A stretch of DNA of 64,000 nt from assembly GCF_017562075.2 (NCBI RefSeq), contig NC_054084.1:43445197-43509196 (forward strand), in the 5' to 3' direction. A model generated the notes under the pieces. That model saw only the letters and a program-made list of their open reading frames with translations. It did no database searches and was not told the DNA's origin. A program made the translations under genes and the position numbers. Shown piece by piece: positions 35,022-46,000 of this stretch; positions within the stretch are counted from its first letter, which is position 1, and each line of letters starts with the position of its first letter. The DNA comes from Anopheles merus (lineage: Eukaryota; Arthropoda; Insecta; Diptera; Culicidae).

Positions 35022-36611
35022 GTTGGATGTTTTGGGTCAAAGGGTAGATGCTTATGGATTTTTGAACACTTTCAAGGTTTGAGTACATAATTGATGTTTC
35101 TTACCAACCATCTTTTTCTATCTCAATGTCCTTTGCTCGGCACCAACAATTATGTTAAGAATATACAAACATTTTAAGCGCGTGAAGGAGAGAACTCGAT
35201 GGTTGCTTTGATTGTGTTAAAGTATTTAAAATTAGGCGAAATTCGTTAAGAACACAACGCGCACCTTCTGAGCAAGGACTACTGACTCACGTACTAAACA
35301 TCATGTTGTTAGTCCATTCGTAAATAAGAATATCTTAAATAGCATGTCATTCAACAAAAACTGTCAAAATTATCTTAATTGTTTAATTGAATAATTAATT
35401 AAAATAATCATTTGTTTATACTTTAATAATTTAATTGTCCCTTGTTCTCTTATAGCATTATTATCACCTACCTAATTCTTCTACAAAATTCGGTAAATAT
35501 GGTAGGCGAAAACTGAAGGACAAATTAATTTGCCATCAAAACCTCGACAGCCATGGAAGCAACAAACGAGCGAGCTGGTTGTCGTCGCGTAATGTTTATC
35601 TGATTTCCCGCCCGAGCTCACACAAACAAACAACAACAGCAGTCAGGCGTCATATCTCGTCCTCGCATCCCATCCGTGGTGATGTGCGCTCCCGGCAACA
35701 TCTCGTAGCCATCTTCCGAGCCGTTCTTGGTATTGGTGAGTTTGCCCTTTGCTTGCGCAGACACAGGGAAGGTGTACACTCGCCCACCCACACCGAGTTT
35801 TCACTTTACAGCGTGTGTGGTTCGCTTCACGTGCTGTCCGGTTTCTTCTTTTTTTCTGTTTCTGTATCTTCCGCTTTACGAGAACGAACCCTCCCGGTCA
35901 CCTGCTTGTTTCGTCGCATGTCGTTTTGCCTCGACACAAACCAACACATTCGTTAGGGAAATGAGAAATTGCAACATTTTCATGCACTATTTGCGAACTC
36001 TCATGCTTGTGCTCGCCGCAAGCGAGTTTTCATCACCACTGCTCAACCACCATACTGTTTGGATTGTCCCGCAGTGATACAGCCGTCTCGAAGATTTAAT
36101 CTATATATATTCTACCATCTTTTCATTCACGTGCATTTCTGGCACATAGCTCCCACTCGAGAGCGATGGGAAAATAACTCACACGGGAATGCTAAGCAGC
36201 ATAGAAGTGAAGAACAAAAACAAAAAAAGATAACTAGAATGCACCGCAAATGCAGTTGGAAATTATGTAACGTGTCAAAGCGTGCCAATGTCCTTGCAGT
36301 CCGCCCAAACACCATAACGAGCTAACAGTGACGTATGGTACGAAATACAACGCACCACTCTACCCATGGGCAAAACTGCGTGCTGCAGATCCGGATCCGG
36401 GTGTGATGTCCACGGGGCATGTAAAACACCATAAAGTACGCGTGCTTAACGAAGAATGTAAGGATCGGTACAAATAAACGTAAAATACACACCCCTCGTA
36501 CGGCCACTTTGCACCGGAAGCTTCAAGTGCAGTCAGTAGGGTGAGGAGGGCAGAAAACAGCGAGCAACACAAACTATTCGCGTATGTATCCTTTTGCCCG
36601 GTCACTAATAC
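35022..36611. other. Gene-free DNA, probable leader intron
   Basis: AT-rich 35.3-35.5 kb, then mixed composition. Several overlapping plus-strand frames (35.6-36.3 kb) have no recognisable protein content. Confidence 0.35.
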
Positions 36612-36694
36612 CTTCCACACACAGTCACTGGCACAGACGGACGGAGGCGTCTCCTCTCTCTCGAAGCGGACGCCTGGTCGTTCGTGAACTGACT
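36612..36694 (-). promoter_or_regulatory. Candidate promoter and noncoding first exon of SLC36 paralogue 1
   Basis: On the minus strand two overlapping Inr-like motifs, TCAGTC and TCAGTT, put the start near 36694-36690, followed by about 80 bases and a donor TGGAAG|GTATTA at 36612|36611. No coding frame is needed, since the next acceptor (31175) leads into leader sequence. The spacing would make a 5.4-kb leader intron, ordinary for mosquito genes. A GA-rich run just downstream is compatible with a GAGA-type promoter. Weak evidence overall. Confidence 0.3.
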
Positions 36695-36719
36695 GACGCG
36701 GCTGCTTTGCGCTCATTCA

Positions 36720-37430
36720 TTCGATGAGTTGCGGGCGGGCTTGCAAGAACCGCGTCGTTCACGCACACTTGTACGCTTCCGCCTACGGTGTACAGTGTGT
36801 AGCGTAAATGTTGTTTTCGCTTATTTCATTGATGAGTGTGTTTTTAATGTTTTTAAAACTGTTGATTGTACTTTACGATGCCAACTGTATTTTGTATTTC
36901 TAGCTATATTTTTGTAAAGGATATTTTAGTAGTGATGCTAAAGGAGTGTTACTATTAGTACAAATATGTACTAGCACCAGGAAATATTTCTACTCGTCAA
37001 CGATGTTCAACGATTGCATACTAGCAGGGGCTTTGTGCGAGGTATATCGTTATTTTATTTATCGACACGGTTTTATTCAATTCAGTTAAATTTAGTCATG
37101 ATATAAGCTTACAGTCCAATAGCAATCATGCTTTAAGCATGCATAATAATTGTTTGTTATCTACACTCATAACCTTGACACCATTTCTGATGGTTTACAT
37201 TATCATTTTAATTTAAAAAACCTGAAACAAAACTGAAAACACCATTGCACCATTAATGTTCTAAATTAGTTTTGGTTTAGATGTAATAAAATTAAACTAA
37301 ATTGAATTAATGTAAATTTGCAGTGCTATTTTTGAAACATATTATTTTAGAATATGCGGTCAATCAATGTAATGCTTATTTTTTCATTACTTTCATTAAT
37401 CATTATTCATTACTGATAATACATAAAACC
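36720..37430. other. AT-rich DNA, no feature seen
   Basis: Composition becomes strongly AT-rich to the right of 36.8 kb and stays so to about 40 kb, with no gene. Confidence 0.4.
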
Positions 37431-37434
37431 CGCA

Positions 37435-37590
37435 GTCAGCTTTTAGGTTTGGACATATTACAAAATAGAAGAGCAACTGCTCAGTGCATGTTTGTTTTAA
37501 AAGTACAAACTGGTCACATAGCTGCACTTACATTGTTGTCTTTCGTCAATATGTACGTCCCGAGTAGAAATCTAAGAAACAAACAAATTT
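37435..37590 (+). mobile_element. Non-LTR retrotransposon RT C-terminal remnant
   Basis: The plus strand encodes RSQLLGLDILQNRRATAQ followed by a FVLKVQTGHI...LLSFVNMYVPSRNLR segment, the usual extreme C-terminus of insect LINE reverse transcriptases. Its first block matches RCQLLGLDKLECR of the fragment at the left edge of the window and continues exactly where that one stops, so both probably come from one family. Only about 50 codons remain and the surroundings are AT-rich decay. Confidence 0.6.
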
Positions 37591-38928
37591 TATAAACTTA
37601 CTATCGTTCTCATTTGAATTGCCAGAGATCATTTGATTTTGGTGTACAAAACTTTTGGTCTTTATTCAAGCTTAATTTATGTGTCCTTCGATGTTACTAA
37701 ATGTTTACGATTAAAAGATATTTATATATTGCTCAAGATCATAGGAAGACTTAGTTGGAGGTCCTTTAATTTTGAGTGATGTATGTAGGCCATGGAGATC
37801 AGATACTGAATCAAGAATAAATAAATAAATTATTTAAGCAACAAATTATAAATTTGAATGTTTAATAATATTGTTTTGCACAATCATACAGAAAATAAGT
37901 TAATGTGTCTCTTGTTTTCTCTTGTTAATTAATTAATATAATTAATGTAATTAATGTTATCTCTTGTTGCAAAATATCATGGACACTTGAATTTTAATTT
38001 TCGATATCATTTAGATATGCAACTATCAAGCCCTGGCTTTTATATGTACAGTAATGGGTATTTAAAATCGGACAATATTATGAAATTCACATCAGAGTCA
38101 GGGCGATCATACTTCCTACTTTGCGATCGATAAATCAAATTCCTAGATTTATAAACCGACATGAAAACTTTGCAATGGGCTTCTTTTATTATCTTTCTTC
38201 GCAGGAATGTGAAAAAATTGAGTAAAAATATAACTTTTACATAAAAATAACAGGGAGAAAATGATGAAGTTCTTCATGGTAGGAAGAGCGTTTGAATTGA
38301 ATGTGTCCGACTTCGAATACCCAGCCCTGTATGTGATAGCCATTGCTACCCAAAAATAAAGACCCGCCCTATCATGCATAAAAATCACGGCAGTCAAAGT
38401 GTTAAAGAATGTAATTTAAAAAATATTAAATTCGTTATTTATTTTATGTAATATTGCACATAAAAACATAAATTTCATTGTCTCTTATAGCAGCAACATA
38501 TATTTGTTTTACGGAAAACAGTCTACTTTTTTTTTTAATTTGGCGTCCAACTGATGATACTGTTTCCCCTAGATTTGTTTGATTGCTTTCCGGGATTTAT
38601 TGGATTTATCCTACGATTTATTGATCATTTCTCAAATATGTTTGAATCGTTATCACGATTTATTAATAATGTCTCAGAATTGTCTGAAGCAAAGATATTT
38701 TTTTAGAAACACTTAATAAATTGTAGAACGAATAAAAAAGGGAAGCATAAACAGTTAACATGAAAACTTTGGAAAACTGGAATAAGAAAAAAATGAAAAT
38801 AAGTAAAAATTTATTAATATTATTGATGCACTTTTTTTATTTTCTTATTCTTCTTCTTATGGCATAAGAACCTTTGAAAAACTTTGATTGAAATAAATAA
38901 ATAAAAAAAAATAAATACATAAATAAAT

Positions 38929-39100
38929 TAGCAACCGTTGACGGTCAAGGCCTGCCTGTATCCACTGGTTAAATGGGCTTTCAGTGACTTACTGCTACCA
39001 TAGCAGGATAGTCAGTCCTACGTTTGGAGTCACGGTCTTTTCGGGACTTGAACCCATGACGGGCATGTTGTTAAAGTCGTTCGATTTGACGACTGTACCA
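38929..39100 (-). mobile_element. SINE200-like element, copy 1 (partial)
   Basis: Read on the minus strand, it has a tRNA-derived body with a pol III B-box-like GGGTTCAAGTCCC, followed by the block TAGGACTGACTATCCTGCTATGG and the GCCTTGACCG block shared with the copies at 60.7 and 62.5 kb. The head up to GGTACAGTCGTC is present but the extreme 5' end is missing or diverged, and the GAA-rich tail is absent. An inactive copy. Confidence 0.7.
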
Positions 39101-39224
39101 TTTTTTTATTTTATTTATTGTTTATTTTTTTCATTATTAGCTGTAGTCTATTGTTTTTCTTTCAAGCAACAACTTTAGCAGATATATGTCTGGTCCAGCT
39201 GCTTGGGTAGCTAGCTAGTTTGTA

Positions 39225-39312
39225 TTCATTTGGTTTACCCGTGGCAGGATAGCACGACCTGAATATAAGCTCCCTCACGGGGCTTCAACCCATAACGGGA
39301 CCAGGATCCTAC
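39225..39312 (-). repeat. Possible diverged tRNA-derived SINE fragment
   Basis: On the minus strand a B-box-like GGGTTGAAGCCCC is followed by CTATCCTGCCACGG, the same order of blocks as in the SINE200-like copies but with different spacing and much less identity. May be another SINE family or a decayed copy. Confidence 0.35.
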
Positions 39313-41081
39313 ATACTATTACAATAATACAAGGTTGCTCTTCTCTACGGTTTACTAGTAACTGTACTCAAGATATGTGAAACTGTATATTATGTGCAAA
39401 ATAAAACAATGTATTGAAAATATTGAGCTACAATTCATCACACGTTATTCTTTGAGCGTTTCTTTCAAAACGTATGTTGTGTCATTTAATGCGAAACAAT
39501 TATGATTTGTTGAATGGTGTAGTGCTGGATGGAGATTACTGAAACTGTAAATATTCTTGAATAAAATAAATCAATATTGACTTATGTCCAACAAGGTTGC
39601 ACAGTTCTAATGTAAGCCACCTACGACTGGCAATCCTGCATCTGGTAACGGTTAGCTTCGGTCACGCTGAGAGAAGGATCGATCGACATATCGGTATTAG
39701 CAGTCAACGATTAAAGTTGTACAAAAAATATATTTCCAAATTCTTAACAACTGATTAAATATATTCACAAAACCGATGTTTGAAACCAGTATTATATCAT
39801 AATAATGTTCATATTGGTAATGATAAATATGAAAAATTATCAAATTGTAATAAATGTTGCGCCAAGGGGTCCAAATTTAGATGGACGCCACTGCTTAAAA
39901 ATGCTTTCATCTTACTTATTTTCTTCTAAATTTTACTAAAACCCTATTTATATGAGATCCAAGAGTGAATTTTACAAAGCAACTAGCTGCCCCGGTAAAC
40001 TTAGTTATACCCAAGTAACTAAAATACAGTGAAATTTCTCTAAGGGTAATCTCCAAGGGACCGTTAGCATAGAGCGATACTCATGTTGAGGAAAACTAAT
40101 ATATAACTTTCCACGCAGCGATTGTTTGATGGCGAACCTTTGTACTTCCATCATCAAACAAATTTCGTTGAAAATGGTTAGACCAGAACAGAAATATGAT
40201 TGGAAATACAATGCGAAGCATTATAACCACTTTTATGGACCAGATATTCTCCCTCATAAAACAATTATTTTAATTCGAGCAGTAAGTTATCAACCGACAT
40301 GGTATATTTCACAACAAAATTTGAATAAACAATCACACATTGCATTTGTTATCATCATTCATAAAACAGAGTTCCTGTTCGAAAATGTTAAGATAATTTG
40401 TTTAAAATATGGGTTTATTGCAGCTTCACTTACGCTATGTACACAAGTTTTCAAATTACGGTTTCGATCATTTCACTTAGCTTAGCTAGTCTTATAGATA
40501 CATACGTTCGTCCAGGTGGGCTTCTTGTGCGTAATCCACCGCTTCACAGTTGCGATCGTTGCGATCATAGGAAACATCGAATGAATTGTGTGAACAACAA
40601 CACTTTAAACACAAAAGCACATATGACAGTAACGATCGAACAGCTGGCGGGCAGATGGACGGCCAGACTGGTAGCCACCGCCTGCCATCAAGATCAGGAG
40701 ATCAGGAGCAGCACGGTTGTAGTAGTAGTAGTAGCAGCAGCAATAGTAGTCCGAGCGCTACCCCTTACTTTGCCTAGACTTCTCAACACACTGCTCATAG
40801 GAATGGTTATGGCTTTAACATTTCACATCTCTCCTCACACGCGTCATTTATGCCTTTCTCTCATTTCTCTCTCACTCCCTCTGTCTCTCGTTCATCCCTC
40901 ACTACGCTACTGCTGAAAAGTGCACTTTCTCCCTGTCGCCAGGTGCGCTGTTTACGTGTCGAATAATACTTATTTGTAATGATGGAGTGAAAAGATGGCG
41001 AATCAATACTTCATGTTGGTTGCGGATGTTGATTTTCGCTGCTCTGCGCGCTGATTGCTAGCGCACACAGCCGCGCAAGCC
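39313..41081. other. AT-rich DNA and probable 3' UTR of SLC36 paralogue 2
   Basis: No coding content. AATAAA on the minus strand at 40419-40414 may be the poly(A) signal for the transporter whose stop is at 41082, giving a 3' UTR of about 660 bases. A CAG/TAG-type triplet run is near 40716-40752. Confidence 0.35.
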
Positions 41082-43015
41082 TCAATCGTCGTGACCGAAG
41101 GTGTGAATAATTTCGATCATGCTGGTCGACGTACCGATCACTAGTCCTAGTATTGCGACCACACCGATAACGCTGTTCCTCACAACCATCCACACCTTGG
41201 CCATGCCCTTCCGATAGTGCCAGTAGGTGCAGGTTTCAATCAGCGCGGGGAAGGCAATGCCCAGTGCGGAAAGACACAGGGCACCGAACAGCGAGATGAA
41301 CAGTTCCAGATTGGGAATGGCCACTGCCAGCAGGACTGTAACGAGGAGCAAGCGGACGCTTGTTAGACAGATGTACAGATGAACGATGCACTTTAATAGT
41401 ACTCGTACTTACATGTGATTAACACCAGCACCGTTCGGGCGATGTACTCGTAAAAGACGCTTCGTGGAGAGTCACCTAGGTTCTTCTTCAGGTAGTCGTT
41501 CCAGGTGATGTCTATCGCGACGTAGCACGCCAATCCGTGCGTGATGTAGATGGCGAAAGCTAACATTCCCTTAACGCACTGCGCCAAGCTGTGGGTAAGC
41601 GAGTAAGAGTGATATTAAATGGTTCAATCGCTCACAAACTTAAACTTTTTGCAAACACTTACATTTCTTCCTCGGGTAGGTTAAGCGTGATCGATCCCTT
41701 AATAGCCGAACCGTAGTTCAGATACCCGAAGAAGCCCATACCAACGTACAGCGTCACGATCAGGATCATGGCCTTGTTCAGCACACCAAAGTTTCCTCCG
41801 AACTTCTTGGGCGTTTTCATCTCATTCTCCAGCGGCAGAATCTGCAAAACGGAGAATCGTGTCAGTTGTCCTACTCCTGCCCAACCCAACTACAAGCATC
41901 ATACTCACCACACCGATAGCTTCCAGTGCAAACAACACAGTACCGAAGAACAGCGCGAACCCGCTCATCGTGCCGACCTGGTCGCGGTTCTCGAACGAGA
42001 TGGGCTCGCGGAAGATGTAGTACAGGATGATGCCGAACGAAACGAGCGTGACAAAATTAGCGATCGTCGAGAAGGGTGCCAAAAATTTCAAATTTCTAAC
42101 CTGCACAATCGAGGCAGTAGCCAGAAGAGACGGAAGAAAGAAACGAACAGTTGAATTAGTATGCGTTTGAGTACAAAGAGCAGGGAGTGAACCCGCAGGC
42201 ACGTTGCTTTACCGACCCAGTTGATCAGGATCAGTGGCAGAAGAATGATCAGCATGTACAACCGCACGTCGGTGTCCGTTTCGGTGTAGTAATCGGCGAT
42301 GGCTTTAATGTTGGAAGACACGAACACGACGTACACGCAGCACGTGCCGAGCTGATAGATTAGGAGAAACACATTCACCACGTGGCTGTGAGAAAAAAAG
42401 AGCAAAATGTGTTATATCCTGCGACGAGGAACTTCCGCTCGATCGCACTCACACAGATGACTTACATAATGATTTTGGACAGTGGCTTCAGTGCGTCCGG
42501 ACCCTCCAGCAGGGCCGTCTGCGTAACGGCCGGATAGTTCAGACTCGGCACTCGTTTCCGCTTGCACAGCTCGTACTCCGCCTTGATCAGCAGGTGGATG
42601 CAGTACGTACACAGGAGCCCGATCAGCAACGTGCCGACAACACCCACCGTCCATCCGGCATGGTGGAAGGCATTGGGCATAGCGAGAATGCCTGTGCCGA
42701 GCGAGCCCTTCAGCAGATGAATCAGCGTTTCGTTGTTGGTCGTTGGATGCTCAACCAGCCGGTGCTGGAACGGATCGTACTCCGTCTCTAGGCCGGGTTT
42801 CTTCTCCTGTATCTCCAGCGTGTACATGTTGGGATCGATCGTCTTCGCCTGCGGTGGTTTCTTGCTGCAATTGACCACACAGAACAATGGAAATGCATTT
42901 TCAGACTCTACCCGTGCCTGGACCGATCGACCTCTGACCGATTGTGCAACACTCACCCATTGATTGCTTCGTCGCCGACGAACGCGGTATTGGTGTGGCC
43001 TTTATCAACCGTCAT
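41082..43015 (-). CDS. Proton-coupled amino acid transporter, SLC36/PAT family (paralogue 2)
   Basis: Seven coding exons on the minus strand (43015-42957, 42864-42466, 42385-42217, 42100-41909, 41841-41663, 41588-41413, 41335-41082) join to 475 residues. Same family and strand as the gene 10 kb to the left, with parallel landmarks: HPTTNNETLIHLLKGSLGTG with GTGILAMP at 76-83, the conserved RNLKFLAPFSTIANF, LFALEAIGV, ENEMKTPKKFGG, SITLNLPEEE and ALCLSALGIAFPALIE. The N-terminus is longer and charged (KPPQAKTID, QEKKPGLETEYDPF). The donor after Trp (42217|42216, GTCGGT) is weak; a stronger GTAAAG sits four bases on but breaks the frame. The frame is open upstream of the ATG to the acceptor at 43025, so a longer N-terminus is possible. 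Most introns differ in position from paralogue 1, so the duplication is old. Substrate unknown. Confidence 0.9.
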
Positions 43016-43024
43016 CGTGTAGAG
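43016..43024 (-). other. Open leader codons before the SLC36 paralogue 2 ATG
   Basis: The acceptor TTTTTTTTGCAG on the minus strand is followed by CTC TAC ACG and then the ATG, in frame and without a stop. An upstream exon could therefore be coding if it ends in phase 0. Confidence 0.55.
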
Positions 43025-43029
43025 CTGCA

Positions 43030-46000
43030 AAAAAAAGGAAAAAATGCAACTCAAATAATTAGCATCACTGGCTGAAGGCTGATTATCGCTTATTATCGTA
43101 GCCGGTTGCAAGCTACTGAAAGAGGAATGCTGATAAATTACGCCGAACAGGACATGGGGCGGGGTTTTTTGGGGCAAAATTATACACAAACAATGCTCTG
43201 TGTTGTACTAACAATAAAAACAAACTGTGACGCAGCCAAAAATTTGCGATGGAGGAGTGTTGCTGGGTAAATACTGTAACCCGGTGAGTGGTTTAGGAAT
43301 TACCCAGCTAATGGCCAAAGTAGCACGGAAGGTTTACCATACTCGTAAAGTTTATGGAAATTAACAACAGTAGATAAAGTGAAGGGTAGTAAATGTTAAG
43401 AATGGCTTCAAGAATGGCTCTGTTATCAGGAGGAAGATGATGATATTAACGGATTTCTTGTGATACACTTTGCAAGTTTATTACAGCAACTAAAGTATTG
43501 TAAATCGAGTAAATAAAAATATTTAAGCGATACAGCCAGCTACGTGAAGTAATGTTCATCCCTAGACAACTCTAAATCAGATTCATGGCTCTAAGACAAT
43601 TCATGTGCATCTCAAACTTTGTGATTTATGTAATTTATTGTAATTTATCTTCAAAGTTTCATGAAATTATATACAATCATTAACGTTTTATTTTAACTGA
43701 AACGTTATCAATAAATTTTTCCTTTCTAAATACTTTTTTATTTTGTTCTCTTCGCTACACTATCCGTTGTATGATATAATCTGTATCGTACAGTTGTTAT
43801 TATTTCGCCCAAGAGGAACTCGGCTAGAACTACTTTGTCCACCAAACTATGGCTGTAAGTGCATTTTACAAATACATACATTTTATCTACATCCTTTTAA
43901 ATCGTCGATTCTTGACTCATCTTTTCAACTCATCACTGAAGAGTCATATGATTTAAACATTACAAAAGATTCCAGAAGCACAATACAAAACAAAAACCCG
44001 AAAGAAAACACTTTTCGGCTAGAACACTTTCATGTAAAAAAAACTAACAACGAGCGAATCTTCCTGGTGTGTTCCACCTTTCGAAGCATCAAGGTCAAAA
44101 AACAACCATCTTGAGCTTTTAAAAAGCCTAAATAAACTTAAGCTTGAAGAAAGGCAATCGAAAAATGTAAACAAATAAAATATATTTGCGCTTCCGATGC
44201 GGCGAATGACGATGTTTTGATGAAAAATAAGGTGTTTGATAAGTGTTATCACCTTTTATCTACCAGACCGTGGGGGTGTGAAATCATATAAATAGACGGG
44301 CTCGATCTATATGCCAACCCCTCCATCCCGATCGCAATGCTCGAGTGAGCAGGCGATTTAGTTGTCAATTTTCGCTGCGTAATCATAGGCTCCGGGTCGA
44401 AAGAACCGGTCCATTGAGATTATTGTGCCCAACAATGTTTTAGAATGGCTGTAATCCGTCAGGACATGGGCGTGAGCTGCATCGCATTAGTGTGTGTATG
44501 TGCATGTGTGTGAGAGGGGGGGGGGGGCTTGTGGTTCAATTCGTACCAAAACCACTCGTTCCAGCAAGCGGGAGTTACTACCGCAGAACTGGTTCAGATC
44601 CCTTGCGGAACAATTCAATTCACGATGATAATAAAATTCAGTTGACCACTCCCACCGAGCATTGCCACCCACCAACCCACGGTCCTATGCGAAATGCGAT
44701 CACGATCGACTGGACACGTGGCGAGCGAGTGCCCGTCGAGCAGGAAATCTGTTTTATCCGATTGGCCGACCTTCGACAACCGAACCGTTCAGGGGGGGTA
44801 GCGGTGCGTCGTTCTGCGCTAATTCAATTGCGCTGATCGCTCCTAATTCTACCGAACGCATCCTGTTATTATTCGGTTACCAGCCGGTCGCTCACCAATC
44901 AAGGTGCTTCAATGTGGAGAACACCCACCCGACCCGTTGCGCCACCGTCACAGACACCAAGACGCTCATCGCGCGTCGGCTGCTGCAGCGGCTCTCGTGG
45001 CTCTTTCGCTTGACTAAACAATTGAATAATCACGCGCAAGTGCAGTACGCGTTGCGGCGCGTTTCATTATGCATTCCGGGAGGGCCGGGACAGGAAACGG
45101 GACGGGCTACAGCTGATTCAACGAGCACAGGATTGCGCATAGCCGGTTGCAGTTGGACGCACGCGACGACACCATTTGTAGAGCGTTCAAGAGCGTCAAG
45201 AGCGTTTGCTTAATTACTGCAAAGCTAATGCCGGGACTAATGCAGCAATCGGTCACATTTACTTCTAGCCACTCGTGACATTGACATTGGGCCATGAAAA
45301 CTGGCGACCTTTGGTTCTATTATTACTGCGACCGGTGCATTGCACTGCACGTGGAGGAGGTCTTTTATCATGCAAAAACTGTCCCGGTACGATAGAGATG
45401 CAAATGTCAATCAACCTCAAATCTACAACCCATCTTTTTGCAAGGCACTGTGGTGGCTTCTACTACGAATGACGCTTTGTATGGGAATGTGATACAATTG
45501 TGCGATCAGATTGCGCTTTTGGAGAATAGGCGTTGTTTGGCTCGCACGATACAGTAGCTTGAACTGACTGTATTTGCCGAAGCTTGACACTGGATTACAC
45601 CCCGAGCACAGTAAGCGCCATTTGTTGAACGTGATAAAGGTACACACTGCGCGCACCATTCGTCATAGCGCGTCAACTCAAACAAAAGGTGAATAAACAG
45701 ACCGCCCATGAAGGGTGAGCTGGTATGAATTGTTGAAGTTGAGTATGAATTGTAAAAAAAGAAGATCAAAATGAAGGTTTATCGTTTCCGCTTTTGCACT
45801 CTCCCCTCTTCTGAGCAAATCAACACAAGCAAGTGCTTGTGCAACTAATCGTTGCTTGGGTGTTGGAGCTGCTTTCACCTATTACAAATACTGAAGGTCG
45901 CCAAACCAGTCATTGCAAAGATTTGGGCAAAACACCTTAAAAAAATGGTGTCCAACCTACGCCCAGTGCGAAAAGTCATGACCGCAAAATGCAACATTGT

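Noticed and set aside
44662..45213. 183-codon plus-strand frame
   Set aside because: Starts at ATG but the peptide has no domain, low-quality composition and no splice or promoter context; it fits chance in mixed-GC DNA.
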